Source: Isotricha intestinalis | Taxonomy: Eukaryota > Ciliophora > Litostomatea > Vestibuliferida > Isotrichidae | Direction: 5' to 3' | DNA length: 64,000 nt | NCBI GenBank assembly: GCA_023807065.1 | Contig: JAJJLU010003503.1 | Location: 1 to 64,000 of the forward strand | Program-made: the position numbers and the translations under genes | Notes under the pieces: model-generated | Told to the model about the DNA's origin: nothing | The model's database searches: none | The model's input: the letters and a program-made list of their open reading frames with translations, nothing else | Shown here: positions 38,601-48,027 of the stretch, one piece after another | How positions within the stretch are numbered: position 1 is the first letter of the stretch | How the letters are laid out: the number at the start of each line of letters is the position of its first letter

Positions 38601-39191
38601 ATGAAACCCTTAACAATTATATTATCTTTATTATTAATTGCATATTCATCTCAAAATACATTTATTCTAACAATTGTGGAGTGGAAAATGATTCAACAAC
38701 AAAAACAAAAGCAAAAATAACATATGCCTCTTGCGGAGATCTCACTGGTATAGCTTTTGTCGATAATTATTTAAAAATAGCTGGAAATGATGCTTCAAAT
38801 AAAACAGATAAGACAGCATCTTTAGGAAGTTGAACAAATACTTGTACTGATAATAGTGGATATACTTATGTAATAACATGTACAAAAGTAACCGGAGCCA
38901 CAGAAGGCGGTTAGTATATTCTCCAAAAATTTCCATCTTCAGCTGCTGCTTCTTCTGATATTTTTTAACTGAAGCAAATAAAAATGATAATATTAATTTA
39001 GCAATGAAGCTTCAGCTTGTCCTTCTTAATGTTTAGTAGGAGAAGCTGCTAGTGATACTAATGGAAATACCAATAGTAATTCTACTAATACTAATAATAA
39101 TGGTTTTGGAAACTTTTTAAAATATTATTTAGTGGGTTTTTTTTGGCTTTTCGTTTTTAAATTATTTTTTGATTTATTGATGATATATTAA
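38601..39191 (+). pseudogene. Degenerate surface-antigen-like gene
   Basis: A signal peptide opens at 38601 (MKPLTIILSLLLIAYSS). After a one-base shift the sequence continues as NNCGVENDSTTKTKAKITYA, SCGDLTGIAFVDNYLKIAGN and TDNSGYTYVITCTKVTGATE, then YILQKFPSS. Two further one-base shifts near 38966 and 39001 lead to SNEASACPS-stop-CLVGEAASDT, a Thr/Asn/Ser stalk and a hydrophobic C-terminal helix (FLKYYLVGFFWLFVF). In-frame stops are TGA, TAG and TAA. The design (signal, Cys/Gly/Thr-rich domain, Asn/Ser/Thr stalk, hydrophobic end) is that of GPI- or membrane-anchored protist surface antigens such as ciliate immobilisation antigens. The resemblance is in style only. The segment is clearly less A/T-rich than its surroundings. 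Confidence 0.6.
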
Positions 39192-39794
39192 ATTTTAATT
39201 ATTTTTTGATTTTTTTATTTGATTTTTTAATGGTAATTATTTCAGGAAAAATTTCTGATTTTTAATTATCTGATATTTATTTGGAAAAATATATTTATTA
39301 AAATTATAATTTTTATTATAAATAAAATAGAATCTCCTCTCTCATTCAAAGGAGATAAATTATATTAATTATTTTTTTAAACTTAATAAAATTATTATCA
39401 AACAATTTAAAAACTTTATTTCAAAAATAAATATTTTTAAAAAAAGAAATTAAAATTATAGTTGTTCATTAATTGATAATATGATTATCTCTATTATATT
39501 ATTATTTTTCTCTTTATTACCTTTTATTAAATCAATTATTTCTAATATAATTTTAAAATTATCTATCTAACTTTTTTATGAAGATTTTAATAATTTTTTA
39601 TATTTCATTAAACATATATTCTATTGATTATTTTTTAACTTGATTTTATTTGTGTTCTCTTTATTCATTAATATGAGAGGTTTTCTAATTTAAGTTAGAT
39701 CTTTGGTTTAAAATTATAATTTTCGAAGAAACACGATAATTTTAAAAAAAATTTTTTTTTAAAATTTGAATAAAAAATAAATATTTAAATAATT
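39192..39794. other. Gene-poor region, possible decayed signal-peptide gene
   Basis: From 39481 a frame begins with a signal-peptide-like MIISIILLFFSLLPFIKS but is broken by TAA, TGA, TAA and TAA within 80 codons. It may be another remnant, or chance, since hydrophobic strings are frequent in this DNA. The remainder shows nothing. Confidence 0.3.
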
Positions 39795-40907
39795 TTATTT
39801 GTTATTATTTTGGTCTATTAAATGAATTGCAATATTGTTATCTCTATTGCTATCTCTATTGCTATCTCTATTGCTATCTCTGTTGCTGTCTCTATTTATT
39901 TTTGATATATTTGTGCTTCTATCACTTGAATCTGTGGGGCGATTAATTTCTTCTTTTTCTTTTTCAGCTCTATCTCTAATGTTTTTTTTCAAATTATAAT
40001 TTAATTCTAAAAAATTTAATTCAATTATTTCTAAATATATCATCATTGAAACAATAAAAAAAAAATTTATTAAAGGAGAAATTAACTTAAAATCAATAAA
40101 AATATCTTTGAAGAAATATAACAAAAAAAGAGAAAAGTAATGACAAGAAAAAGTTTCAAATGCTCCATGTTTATGTATAATTTGTGTTATTAAAACAGAA
40201 TATAATATTGATGATATCAAATACACTATACTCATTAGACAGAAATGAAATTCGAATGGATATGGATCATAAATCATGTTTATTAAGATTATTATAAAAG
40301 TTATTATACCATAAATACTAACAATAAGAAAAACACTGACATAATATATGGTATTAATATATTTGATCAATAACATTGAAAAAGCGAAACTATAACTTAT
40401 TATTATTATATTCATTATTGTTAAAAATGAAAACTTTTCTTTAAAAATTGATACAGCTAACAAAATAATATTACATGAAATTGATAAATAATGATGAGAA
40501 TATATTTTTTTTTGAAAAAAAAATCCATTTATTAAAAAAAAAAAAACTATATCTGAGTAATATCCAGAGATAATCAAATCTTTTAATAAAAATGAAGAAA
40601 TCATATAACAAATATAAAATATTATTGCGCATCCTAATAATCGAAAAGGAAAAGGTTTTTTTATTTTTTTATTTTTTAATAATGTTGAATCTCTAAAAAC
40701 AATAATTTGAGTTTCTACATTACTTTTTAAAAATTTTTTTTCAACAATATAAAAAAAAAACATGGACATAAATCCTATTGAATCTAAATAATAATATATT
40801 CCATTATTCTTTTTATTTTCTTCTCCATATATTTCAATCACATATATAATTGGCAAAAAATATATAATATAAATAAACAATTCACTGGCATAAAAATAAA
40901 TGAACAT
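39795..40907 (-). CDS. Multi-pass membrane protein, possible DMT-superfamily transporter
   Basis: A 370-aa protein with about nine or ten hydrophobic helices from residue 5 to about 315, evenly spaced with short loops, then a charged cytosolic tail. The size, helix number and a central segment of the form S-C-N-I-I-L-L-A-V-S-I-F-K-E-K-F resemble the drug/metabolite and nucleotide-sugar transporter superfamily, in which an Ala-rich helix precedes a short KEKF-type loop. No substrate motif is certain. The C-terminus carries RDRAEKEKEEINRP followed by five RDSN/RDNN repeats. It is divergent from the protease-like gene with only 96 bp between starts, much of it poly-A, so the promoters overlap. 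Confidence 0.7.
   Translation of the reverse strand: MFIYFYASELFIYIIYFLPIIYVIEIYGEENKKNNGIYYYLDSIGFMSMFFFYIVEKKFLKSNVETQIIVFRDSTLLKNKKIKKPFPFRLLGCAIIFYICYMISSFLLKDLIISGYYSDIVFFFLINGFFFQKKIYSHHYLSISCNIILLAVSIFKEKFSFLTIMNIIIISYSFAFSMLLIKYINTIYYVSVFLIVSIYGIITFIIILINMIYDPYPFEFHFCLMSIVYLISSILYSVLITQIIHKHGAFETFSCHYFSLFLLYFFKDIFIDFKLISPLINFFFIVSMMIYLEIIELNFLELNYNLKKNIRDRAEKEKEEINRPTDSSDRSTNISKINRDSNRDSNRDSNRDSNRDNNIAIHLIDQNNNK
39837..39896 (-). repeat. 12-bp tandem repeat encoding RDSN
   Basis: Five copies of a 12-bp unit (GCTATCTCTATT on the plus strand) encode (RDSN)4-RDNN at the C-terminus of the membrane protein. The copies are nearly identical, so copy number probably varies between strains. 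Confidence 0.85.
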
Positions 40908-41003
40908 TTTTATTTTTAATACCTGTTTTTAAATCATTAAATCATAAAAATTAAATTTTAATGAAGAAAAAAAAAAAAAAAAATTAAAAAAAAAACAAAA
41001 AAA

Positions 41004-42521
41004 ATGAATATCTCCAAAATTCTTTTCTTTTCAATAATATCCATAACACTTGAAAACCCTTTAAAATTTCCTTTTGAAATAGAAAACAGAAAAGCAAAAA
41101 AGTTTTCTTTACCATATAAATCATTTTTAGAAATTCCTCAACTTCCAGTAATAGAAAACGAAGAAGAAAGAATGTGTTTAGAAATGTGTATAGGAAATCA
41201 ACCAACTTGTAGAAAATTAGTAATTCATGGTCAATCATTTTTTACATGGGTAGTAGATGTTCATAATAATGAATCTGGAGTAAAATCAGAAAGAAGATTT
41301 AATTTATTAAATACTTCAACAATAGAAATTAATAGAACTCAAATAACATTACATTATGATGAAGAAAAATATGTTTCTGGTTTCACAGGAAGAGATGATT
41401 TATATATTAATAATAAAAAAATTACAAGACAAAAATTTATCATTGCTACTGAATCTAATGTTTATTATGGTTATGAAGGAATGATTGGTTTAGGTTATAT
41501 GGCTAATTCTTATGAAAGAGATTATTCTTTTATTGATCAATTATATAATAATAAAATTATTTCTCATAAAGTTTTTACTCAAAGCTTTACTACTAGTGAT
41601 AAAGGAGAAATTTCTTTTGGAGAAATACCTAAGAATATTGTTAATGATTATAAAAATTATGGAAGATGTAATGCTTTAGATAAAATTAAAAATGGGGAAA
41701 GATATAAAAATAGAAAATGGGAATGTGCAATAACAAAAGCTTTAATTAATGATAATGATAATATTTCAATTGAAGGAGAAAATTTAGTGTCTTTCTTTTC
41801 ATATAGAAATAGAGCTTTAGTTCCATCTACATTTTTTAATACATTAGTACAAACTTATTTTAAAGATTTACTTAATCAAAAAATATGTGAAACAATAAAA
41901 GATAGAAGATATGATGTTGTCTCCTGTAAAGAAATACCATCAAATTCACCTACATTAACTCTAGTATTTGGAGATTGGGGAATGAAATTAACAAAGGAAA
42001 ATTTATATATTAAAAATGAACAAAATAATAAATATGAATTTATATTTTATCATAAACAAAATTTTGAACATTTTACTTTAGGAAGACCAATAGTTAGATT
42101 CTTTCATATGGTATATGATTATCAAAATCAACAAATTGGTTTTTATTCAACAACAAATGTTATTAGAATAGCAAAAAGTGAACCAGAACCTCCTAAAATA
42201 TTTGAATTTGCAGAAGATAAAGAAAGTAAAAAAGATGATAAAAAAGATGAAGAAAAAAAAAGAAAACATATTACTCCTGAAGATATTATGAATAAAAATG
42301 ATAAAAATCCTAGTAATATTCATAAAGATAAAAATGATAAATTAAGTGCGGCTTATATTATACAAATTCTTTTCATGGGATTTATTTTTATTATTGTTGC
42401 TGTTTTTCTTATTTTTGGATGCTATTTATATATTAGACATAAGAGGAAAACTAGTTTTTATAGTAGTGAATTTTACATGAAACAAACTGATAAATTTATT
42501 GGAACTAGACTTGGGGATTAA
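41004..42521 (+). CDS. Membrane-anchored aspartyl-protease-fold protein, probably inactive
   Basis: A 505-aa type I membrane protein: signal peptide (about 1-16, MNISKILFFSIISITL), pepsin-fold ectodomain, one membrane helix (about 452-473, ILFMGFIFIIVAVFLIFGCY) and a basic cytosolic tail. Family landmarks are YEGMIGLGYM, YSFIDQLYNNKIISHKVFTQ, GEISFGEIPK and VYDYQNQQIGFYST. At the first catalytic site the expected DTGS reads HGQS (LVIHGQSFFTWVVD). At the second, the Asp is Phe (SFFSYRNRALVP). Both catalytic Asp residues are therefore gone. It has extra Cys pairs (ERMCLEMCIGNQPTC). Its closest relative in the window is 19385-20581. A non-enzymatic role such as a sorting or adhesion receptor is likely; the ligand is unknown. 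Confidence 0.85.
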   Translation: MNISKILFFSIISITLENPLKFPFEIENRKAKKFSLPYKSFLEIPQLPVIENEEERMCLEMCIGNQPTCRKLVIHGQSFFTWVVDVHNNESGVKSERRFNLLNTSTIEINRTQITLHYDEEKYVSGFTGRDDLYINNKKITRQKFIIATESNVYYGYEGMIGLGYMANSYERDYSFIDQLYNNKIISHKVFTQSFTTSDKGEISFGEIPKNIVNDYKNYGRCNALDKIKNGERYKNRKWECAITKALINDNDNISIEGENLVSFFSYRNRALVPSTFFNTLVQTYFKDLLNQKICETIKDRRYDVVSCKEIPSNSPTLTLVFGDWGMKLTKENLYIKNEQNNKYEFIFYHKQNFEHFTLGRPIVRFFHMVYDYQNQQIGFYSTTNVIRIAKSEPEPPKIFEFAEDKESKKDDKKDEEKKRKHITPEDIMNKNDKNPSNIHKDKNDKLSAAYIIQILFMGFIFIIVAVFLIFGCYLYIRHKRKTSFYSSEFYMKQTDKFIGTRLGD

Positions 42522-42899
42522 AATTGTTTTATTTGTTTTTATATGATTATTTTAAGATTAAATATTTAAATGTTTAGTTGAATTAAATTAATTTATAAAT
42601 GAATTTTTTTTTATTTTTTGTTAAGCTATGAATTATTGATTTTTTAATTAAAGTTTAAAATTGATGTTATGAATAATTTTTATATTAAAATAATAAAGAA
42701 AAAGTTGAATGATTCACTTAAGATTTAATAATTTAATAAATTCATTTTATTGATTATAAATGAAATAATTTTTTAAGGAAAAGAAGAAAAATACAGTAAA
42801 AATCTTGAATAAAAATAAAAAAAAAATAATATATTTTCTATTATTTAATCCATTTATTTAAAATATTATCAAAATATATTTTTATTTAAATAAAAAAAA
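42522..42899. other. Intergenic region
   Basis: A 378-bp spacer between two plus-strand genes, A/T-rich with dense stops. I see nothing in it beyond the leader of the next gene. Confidence 0.5.
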
Positions 42900-44020
42900 A
42901 TGAAAATAGCAAAGCCAATTAACACAACAAATATATTAGGAAAAAAAAGAAAGAAACCAAAGAATTTTCACAAAACAAAAAAAGACGATGAAAATATATT
43001 ATCAAAGGACATTGATGTAGAAGAAGAAATGAAATATATCTTAGATGCAAGAAAAATATTAAAACCAAGAGAAGATTTAAAATCTTCTTTCACTTTAAAA
43101 AATTTAAAATTTCGTCCTCAAAAATATAAAGGTAATTATTTACCATATCATTTAAGATGGATTTTTAGTAATAATGTAAAATCAAATGAATTTGTTTTAT
43201 TACATGAAATTGAAGCTTTAGAAAATGAAATTTCTCGTTTAAAAAAAATGAAATTAATTAATAGAGAATGTAGAAAAATTGCAAAATTACCTTTTGGTAT
43301 TTGCACTAATTTCTGTCAATGTTGTCATTTAGTAGAAAAAAAAAAACATAATTGCTCTCATCAATTTTGTGGTCCTAATTGTCCTAGAAAAAAATTAGAT
43401 GAAACTATGATGAATTTAGTTAAGAGTAATCAATTAAAAGAAAAAGAAATGAAAGAAAAGGAAAAAGAAAAAGTTAATAATAATTCTTTGTTAAATAAAA
43501 ATCTTAATAAAAATGTAGTTTCTTCTGGAAACAAGAAAAGAATTTTTTTGTCTGTTCCAAAAAAAGGAGGACCTTTCGTTGTTAATACTTTAAGTAATTC
43601 AATGAATAATAATATTAATAATAGCCAATTTCAAGTCATTCAAAATAATAATAACCCTATTAATATTAATAATAATATAACTAATAATTTTCTTAATAAT
43701 ATTAGTTTCAGTACAATAACCGTTCAAAATAACAATAATCACAATCTTAATATTAATAATAATCTTAGTAACAATAATAATCATAATCTTAGTATTAATA
43801 ATTATAATCTTAGTAACAATAATAATTATAATCTTAGTATTACTAATCAAAATATTAGCAGCAAGAATAATCTTAATCTTAGTATTAATAATCAAAATAT
43901 TAGTGTCAATAATAATCATAATCTTAGTATTAATAATCAAATTATTAGTCCCAATATTAATCATAATCTTAGTATTAATAATCAAAATATTAGTCCCAAT
44001 AATAATCATAATCTTCATAA

Positions 44021-44051
<31 letters not shown>

Positions 44052-44084
44052 AACATTTTTTCTAATTCAAGGAGAAATAATTAA
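42900..44084 (+). CDS. Cys/His-cluster protein with Asn-rich tandem repeats (394 aa)
   Basis: The ordered part is residues about 40-190. It contains PYHLRWIFSNNVKSNEFVLL, a short helix (EIEALENEISRLKK) and a compact Cys cluster: CTNFCQCCHL (from about 140), then HNCSHQFCGPNCPRKK. Its spacing C-x3-C-x-C-C-x10-C-x4-C-x3-C plus His residues suggests a structural Zn-binding module. I cannot match it to a named zinc-finger family; chromatin-type Cys clusters are the closest in feel. The N-terminus (LGKKRKKPKNFHKTKKDD) looks like a nuclear localisation signal. From about 280 the protein is a repeat of HNLSINNQNISPNNN-like units with Asn runs. A nuclear role is an inference from the basic N-terminus and the Zn-like cluster. 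Confidence 0.78.
43735..44025 (+). repeat. Tandem repeats of about 45 bp encoding HNLSINNQNISPNNN units
   Basis: About six degenerate copies fill the C-terminal part of the Cys-cluster protein. They end in a run of AAT codons. The antisense frame stays open as a by-product. Confidence 0.8.
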
Positions 44085-44187
44085 AGTTAAAAATATAATT
44101 TTAAAAAAATTAAATTATATTAAATTTTATTTATATAATTAATATATCATTTATCATTTACAATTAAAAAACAATTAAAAATTAATA

Positions 44188-45774
44188 ATGCTTAATTTAT
44201 CAGAAAAAACATTTCAATTTTTAAGAAAAACAAGTTTTGATTATAAACCACTAGAAACAGAATATACAAATAGTAATATTTCTTTAGATAAAATAATTTC
44301 AAAAAACTTTCTTCATTCATTTAAAAATGAAAAATTAGAAAACACAGAACATTCTTCAATAAATGTAGATATTCAAATAATGAAACTTCCTATAGAGATA
44401 AATAAAATAAAAGATAAATTAAAAATAAAAAATTCAAATTCAAATTCAATAGATTCTTTAAATTTAAGTAATTCAATAATTGCAACTCCTCAAAGATATT
44501 TAAATAAACCAAAAAACATTGAATTTATTCCAGATGTTTTTAATAGTTCTTCAACACAAAATAAAAAAATTATGGTTAGTGATTTAGATATAAGTTTAGA
44601 AACTCCAACTTCAAAAACACAAAGAAAAAGACCAAATTTATTAATAAATAATAATAAAGAGAATGATGATTTTAAAAAAAAATTAGAGAGAAATTTATTG
44701 AATTATTTTGAAAAGAATAAAACTAAATTAAATAATATCCCATCAACAGAAAATAGAAATGAATTAAAGCAGAAATTTTATACTGACAATAATTATAATA
44801 ATAAAAATAATAATAATACAGTAAAAACAGAAAAAAAAATAAAAATAGAAAAAAGAGATAATAATAATTTATTATTAACATCTCCAACAAATTATTTATG
44901 TTTAACAATCATGAATGCATCATCATTAAAACCTCCAACAAAACATAAAGCAATATATAAAACAGGAAAAAAATCAAATAATAATAAAAAAGTTAATGCA
45001 TATCAAATAGTAAAAGATATTACAGAAAAGCAATTTAAGAATTCTTTAAAAAATAAAAAAATTCAAAGAGTAAATTCATCAAAATTAAAAAGTAAAAGTA
45101 CTAAAAAATCTCTTATTAGTAATAATTCTTTAACTAATTGTTCTTCTACTTGTACTCATAAAGGTTCTAATTTTCCAATTTATTATAATATTAATTCTGA
45201 AATTAATAATATTAATGAAGGGAAAAAAAATATTCCGAAATCTGTTGTTAAAAATCAAATTAAACCTTTAAATTATAAGAATCAACCAAATCAAATTTTT
45301 AAGACTTTTTCTTTGGAAAATCATGGTAAAGAAAAATTATTTTATAATCCTATTAATATTAAAAGAATTAATAATAATAATAATTCATATAGTAAAGGAA
45401 GAAATAATAAGAATTTACAGAAAGAAAAAATTAATTTTATTCAAAATGTTTATGATTCTTCTATTGGTAATAGTAAAAAAAAGAATGTTTTACCTGAAAA
45501 ATACATACAATTAATGTCTTCACAGAGTAAAAATAAAATATCAAATGATGAAAAAATAAAAAAAAATATAAAAATAGACCACAAAAAACATAATAATATA
45601 CCTTATAATAAAATTCCTTTGAATTCTTTAACTTTTAAAATGTTTGATAAAAAAATATCAAAAAAAAAAAACATAAATAATAAAAGATTAGAAACTGAGA
45701 ATAGTTTAATTGAAAGAGGAAAAACTTTATCAGAAAAATATACTCTTTTATTAAAGCAATCAAAAAAGAAATAA
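44188..45774 (+). CDS. Lys/Asn-rich protein of unknown function (528 aa)
   Basis: Not recognised. The protein is basic and Asn/Lys/Ser-rich throughout, with no membrane span. The most conserved-looking parts are the N-terminus (MLNLSEKTFQFLRKTSFDYK), NSIIATPQRYLNKPKNIEFI (about 92-111), PTSPTNYLCLTIMNASSLKP-like text near 235-250, and the C-terminus (ERGKTLSEKYTLLLKQSKKK). The final helix could pair with a coiled-coil partner. It lies 103 bp after the Cys-cluster gene in the same orientation and is convergent with annexin. The gene call rests on frame length and varied N-terminal composition, not on homology. Confidence 0.7.
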   Translation: MLNLSEKTFQFLRKTSFDYKPLETEYTNSNISLDKIISKNFLHSFKNEKLENTEHSSINVDIQIMKLPIEINKIKDKLKIKNSNSNSIDSLNLSNSIIATPQRYLNKPKNIEFIPDVFNSSSTQNKKIMVSDLDISLETPTSKTQRKRPNLLINNNKENDDFKKKLERNLLNYFEKNKTKLNNIPSTENRNELKQKFYTDNNYNNKNNNNTVKTEKKIKIEKRDNNNLLLTSPTNYLCLTIMNASSLKPPTKHKAIYKTGKKSNNNKKVNAYQIVKDITEKQFKNSLKNKKIQRVNSSKLKSKSTKKSLISNNSLTNCSSTCTHKGSNFPIYYNINSEINNINEGKKNIPKSVVKNQIKPLNYKNQPNQIFKTFSLENHGKEKLFYNPINIKRINNNNNSYSKGRNNKNLQKEKINFIQNVYDSSIGNSKKKNVLPEKYIQLMSSQSKNKISNDEKIKKNIKIDHKKHNNIPYNKIPLNSLTFKMFDKKISKKKNINNKRLETENSLIERGKTLSEKYTLLLKQSKKK

Positions 45775-45886
45775 TAGAAAAAAAATAAATAATTATATGA
45801 AAAAAACTAATTTAAAAAACTTTCTTTTAAAACTTTATCAAAAAAAACAAATTATAATTTACTTTTTTTAAATAAAAAAATATATT

Positions 45887-46777
45887 TTATTCTCCAATAA
45901 TTTTTAACAAAGCTTTCTGATAACCATCTTTAGTTTTTTCTTTAATATCATCGGCCAAATCCTTTTCATAAATTCTTTTATATTCTTCCTTAATATCATC
46001 TAAATTATCTCTTTGAGAAACAATATTTCTAATAACAATAGGATCTTTCCAAATATGAATTCTTTCAGCAAAATATTTATTAGGATTAGCAATATAAGCA
46101 AAAATAGTTTTATATAAATTCCTACTATCAGCACCGAATTTTTCATTAATAAACTCTAATAAATTTTGACCATTTTCCTTTTCAAATATTTTATAAATCA
46201 TAGCTAATTCACAATAAGAACATTGACTAAAATATTTAACATAAATTTCTTTATCAAATTTCTTACTTTTATCTCCTTTTAATTCTTTACAAATTTCTTT
46301 AATTTTACTAATATTAGGATAAGGATTTTCACTTCGTTCTCCTTTAGACATTTCAGTAATTAATTTTCCATAAGCTTGACTAGTATCATTTTTAATATCA
46401 AATTCCATTGTATTTTCTCTTGTTTCACTATATTTTTTAGATATATCTTTTAATCTATCTGGACTTCTAGTACAAATTAATTCTATTAATGAATCATCAT
46501 CTGTTCCAAATCCATCTATTGCTTTAAAAACTTCATTTGCATCATATTCTATTGGATCTTGAAGTAATGCATCTATTAATTCTTTTAATTTTCCTGTTAA
46601 TTTTTTTTGAAGAGTCTCTCGAAGAGATTTATTATATTTTTCCTCAAATTTTAATGTTATTTCTTTTAATTCTAATGGAGTTTTTGAACAGAGAATTTCT
46701 ATTATTTCAGATTCGAATTCTGGAGATGAAAGAGCATTATTTAAGGATTCTATATCTGAAGATGGGTCATAAGACAT
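45887..46777 (-). CDS. Annexin-like protein
   Basis: A 296-aa protein with the length and helical pattern of a four-repeat annexin core. Annexins bind acidic phospholipids in the presence of Ca2+ and act in membrane repair, secretion and cortex organisation. The clearest Ca2+ site is AIDGFGTDDDSLIELICTRS (86-105), the classic type II loop GxGT with the following acidic cap and LIEL-I-x-R-S helix. Repeat 1 (EIIEILCSKTPLELKEITLK) keeps the helix pattern but lacks GxGT. Repeats 3 and 4 are divergent (FSQCSYCELAMIYKIFE; IVSQRDNLDDIKEEYKRIYE). The LKDISKKY and DDIKEEYKRIYE phrases match the helix C-D region of annexins. No long N-terminal tail is present, so regulation by an N-terminal partner is unlikely. 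Confidence 0.88.
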   Translation of the reverse strand: MSYDPSSDIESLNNALSSPEFESEIIEILCSKTPLELKEITLKFEEKYNKSLRETLQKKLTGKLKELIDALLQDPIEYDANEVFKAIDGFGTDDDSLIELICTRSPDRLKDISKKYSETRENTMEFDIKNDTSQAYGKLITEMSKGERSENPYPNISKIKEICKELKGDKSKKFDKEIYVKYFSQCSYCELAMIYKIFEKENGQNLLEFINEKFGADSRNLYKTIFAYIANPNKYFAERIHIWKDPIVIRNIVSQRDNLDDIKEEYKRIYEKDLADDIKEKTKDGYQKALLKIIGE

Positions 46778-47021
46778 TTTTTTTGATTTTTTTTATTTTT
46801 TTATGTAATAAAATTTTAAATACTAAAATTATTTAAAAAAACTATATAATATATTGTAAAGATAGGTCAATAGAATATATACATTTTGAATATTCAAATA
46901 TTTTGTTTTACTATTCATACAGAGTTTTTTATAGAGGAAAAAATGAGAAAAAAATTTTGTTTACTTATATATTTATAATAACTTTTATACGTTTTTCTCA
47001 TTCAATAAAAATAATTAATTT

Positions 47022-47873
47022 TTAAAAGTCATTTGTATCCATTTTGTTTTCTAAAATTTCAAATTCAAAGGAATCATTAGAATTATTACTTCTTTCCTTT
47101 AAATTTAATTTATCGTAATTTTTTTGATTATAATCTTTATTCAATTCAAACACATCATTAATTTCATTATTATCACTTTGAAAAGAAAGATTATTTCCAT
47201 TTATAATTGATAAATCTTCAAATTCACTTAAACCTTGAGATAAACTTGTTTTTCTATTTTCTTTTTTAATTAAATTATTATTATTCTCAATTATCATAAA
47301 TTCATTTTTTGAATTTTCAAATATATTTTTTTCTCTCAAAATCTGATCAATAGAAATAAATTCAACAGAAACATTTTTATTAATTTCAATATTTTCTACA
47401 TGAAATTTTTCATCGTTAAAAAATTTTTGTTTATTATAATGTGACATAATTCTATATTCTAATTCAAATTTATTAGAAAATTTTTTAAATAAAGAATTAG
47501 AAGGTAGAATCCTGCATAAACAATAAATACTTTTTTTCAAATTTGAAAATATTTTTAAACATTGTTTTTTATCATTGAATTCTTTAGAATTAAATTCAAA
47601 AGACCATTTTTCAATAAGTAAACAAAAATCTTTTTCTTTATAATAAATTTCGACAATATTCATTCTATAGAAAGAATTATTAAAAGAAGAATAATCTTCT
47701 AAGAAAGAATCATCTAAAGAAAAAGAAAGTGAATCTGCTTTTGTATTATAATTACTAATACTTCCTAAATTTGATTTGTTAAAGCATTTTATTCTTGAAT
47801 TTAAAATTGAAGAAATTCCATTCTTAATAAATTCATCAACAGCTAAATTAATTTCAGAAAATTCATTTTTCAT
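47022..47873 (-). CDS. ATG13-like HORMA-domain protein (copy B, 283 aa)
   Basis: Residues about 12-170 match the pattern of the autophagy initiator ATG13: an N-terminal helix (EFIKNGISSILNSRIK), then LLIEKWSFEF (85-94), the helix LKKSIYCLCRILPSNSLFKK (about 112-131), where family members carry a conserved R-x-LPA-type turn, and YRIMSHYNKQ. ATG13 partners ATG1/ULK kinase. The C-terminal 110 residues are Asn/Ser/Glu-rich, as usual for the disordered ATG13 tail. It is a clear paralogue of the gene at 54029-55225, which lies across the ABCA transporter in the same orientation. The assignment is by motif only and the fold is divergent, so a different HORMA protein cannot be excluded. Confidence 0.6.
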   Translation of the reverse strand: MKNEFSEINLAVDEFIKNGISSILNSRIKCFNKSNLGSISNYNTKADSLSFSLDDSFLEDYSSFNNSFYRMNIVEIYYKEKDFCLLIEKWSFEFNSKEFNDKKQCLKIFSNLKKSIYCLCRILPSNSLFKKFSNKFELEYRIMSHYNKQKFFNDEKFHVENIEINKNVSVEFISIDQILREKNIFENSKNEFMIIENNNNLIKKENRKTSLSQGLSEFEDLSIINGNNLSFQSDNNEINDVFELNKDYNQKNYDKLNLKERSNNSNDSFEFEILENKMDTNDF

Positions 47874-48027
47874 TTTTTCGTTTAAATTTAATTAAAACTA
47901 ATTAATTTTGCTTAAATATAAATTATCCTTATATATATTAATATAATTAAGAAAAAAAATAAATTGTTAAATAAATAAAAATACATTCTATTCAATTTAT
48001 AAAAAACCAAACAAAAATTTAAAAGAA

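Noticed and set aside
43599..44018. Minus-strand frame of 139 codons with repeated IIINTKIMI
   Set aside because: It mirrors the Asn-rich tandem repeat of the Cys-cluster gene; composition is an artefact of the repeat.
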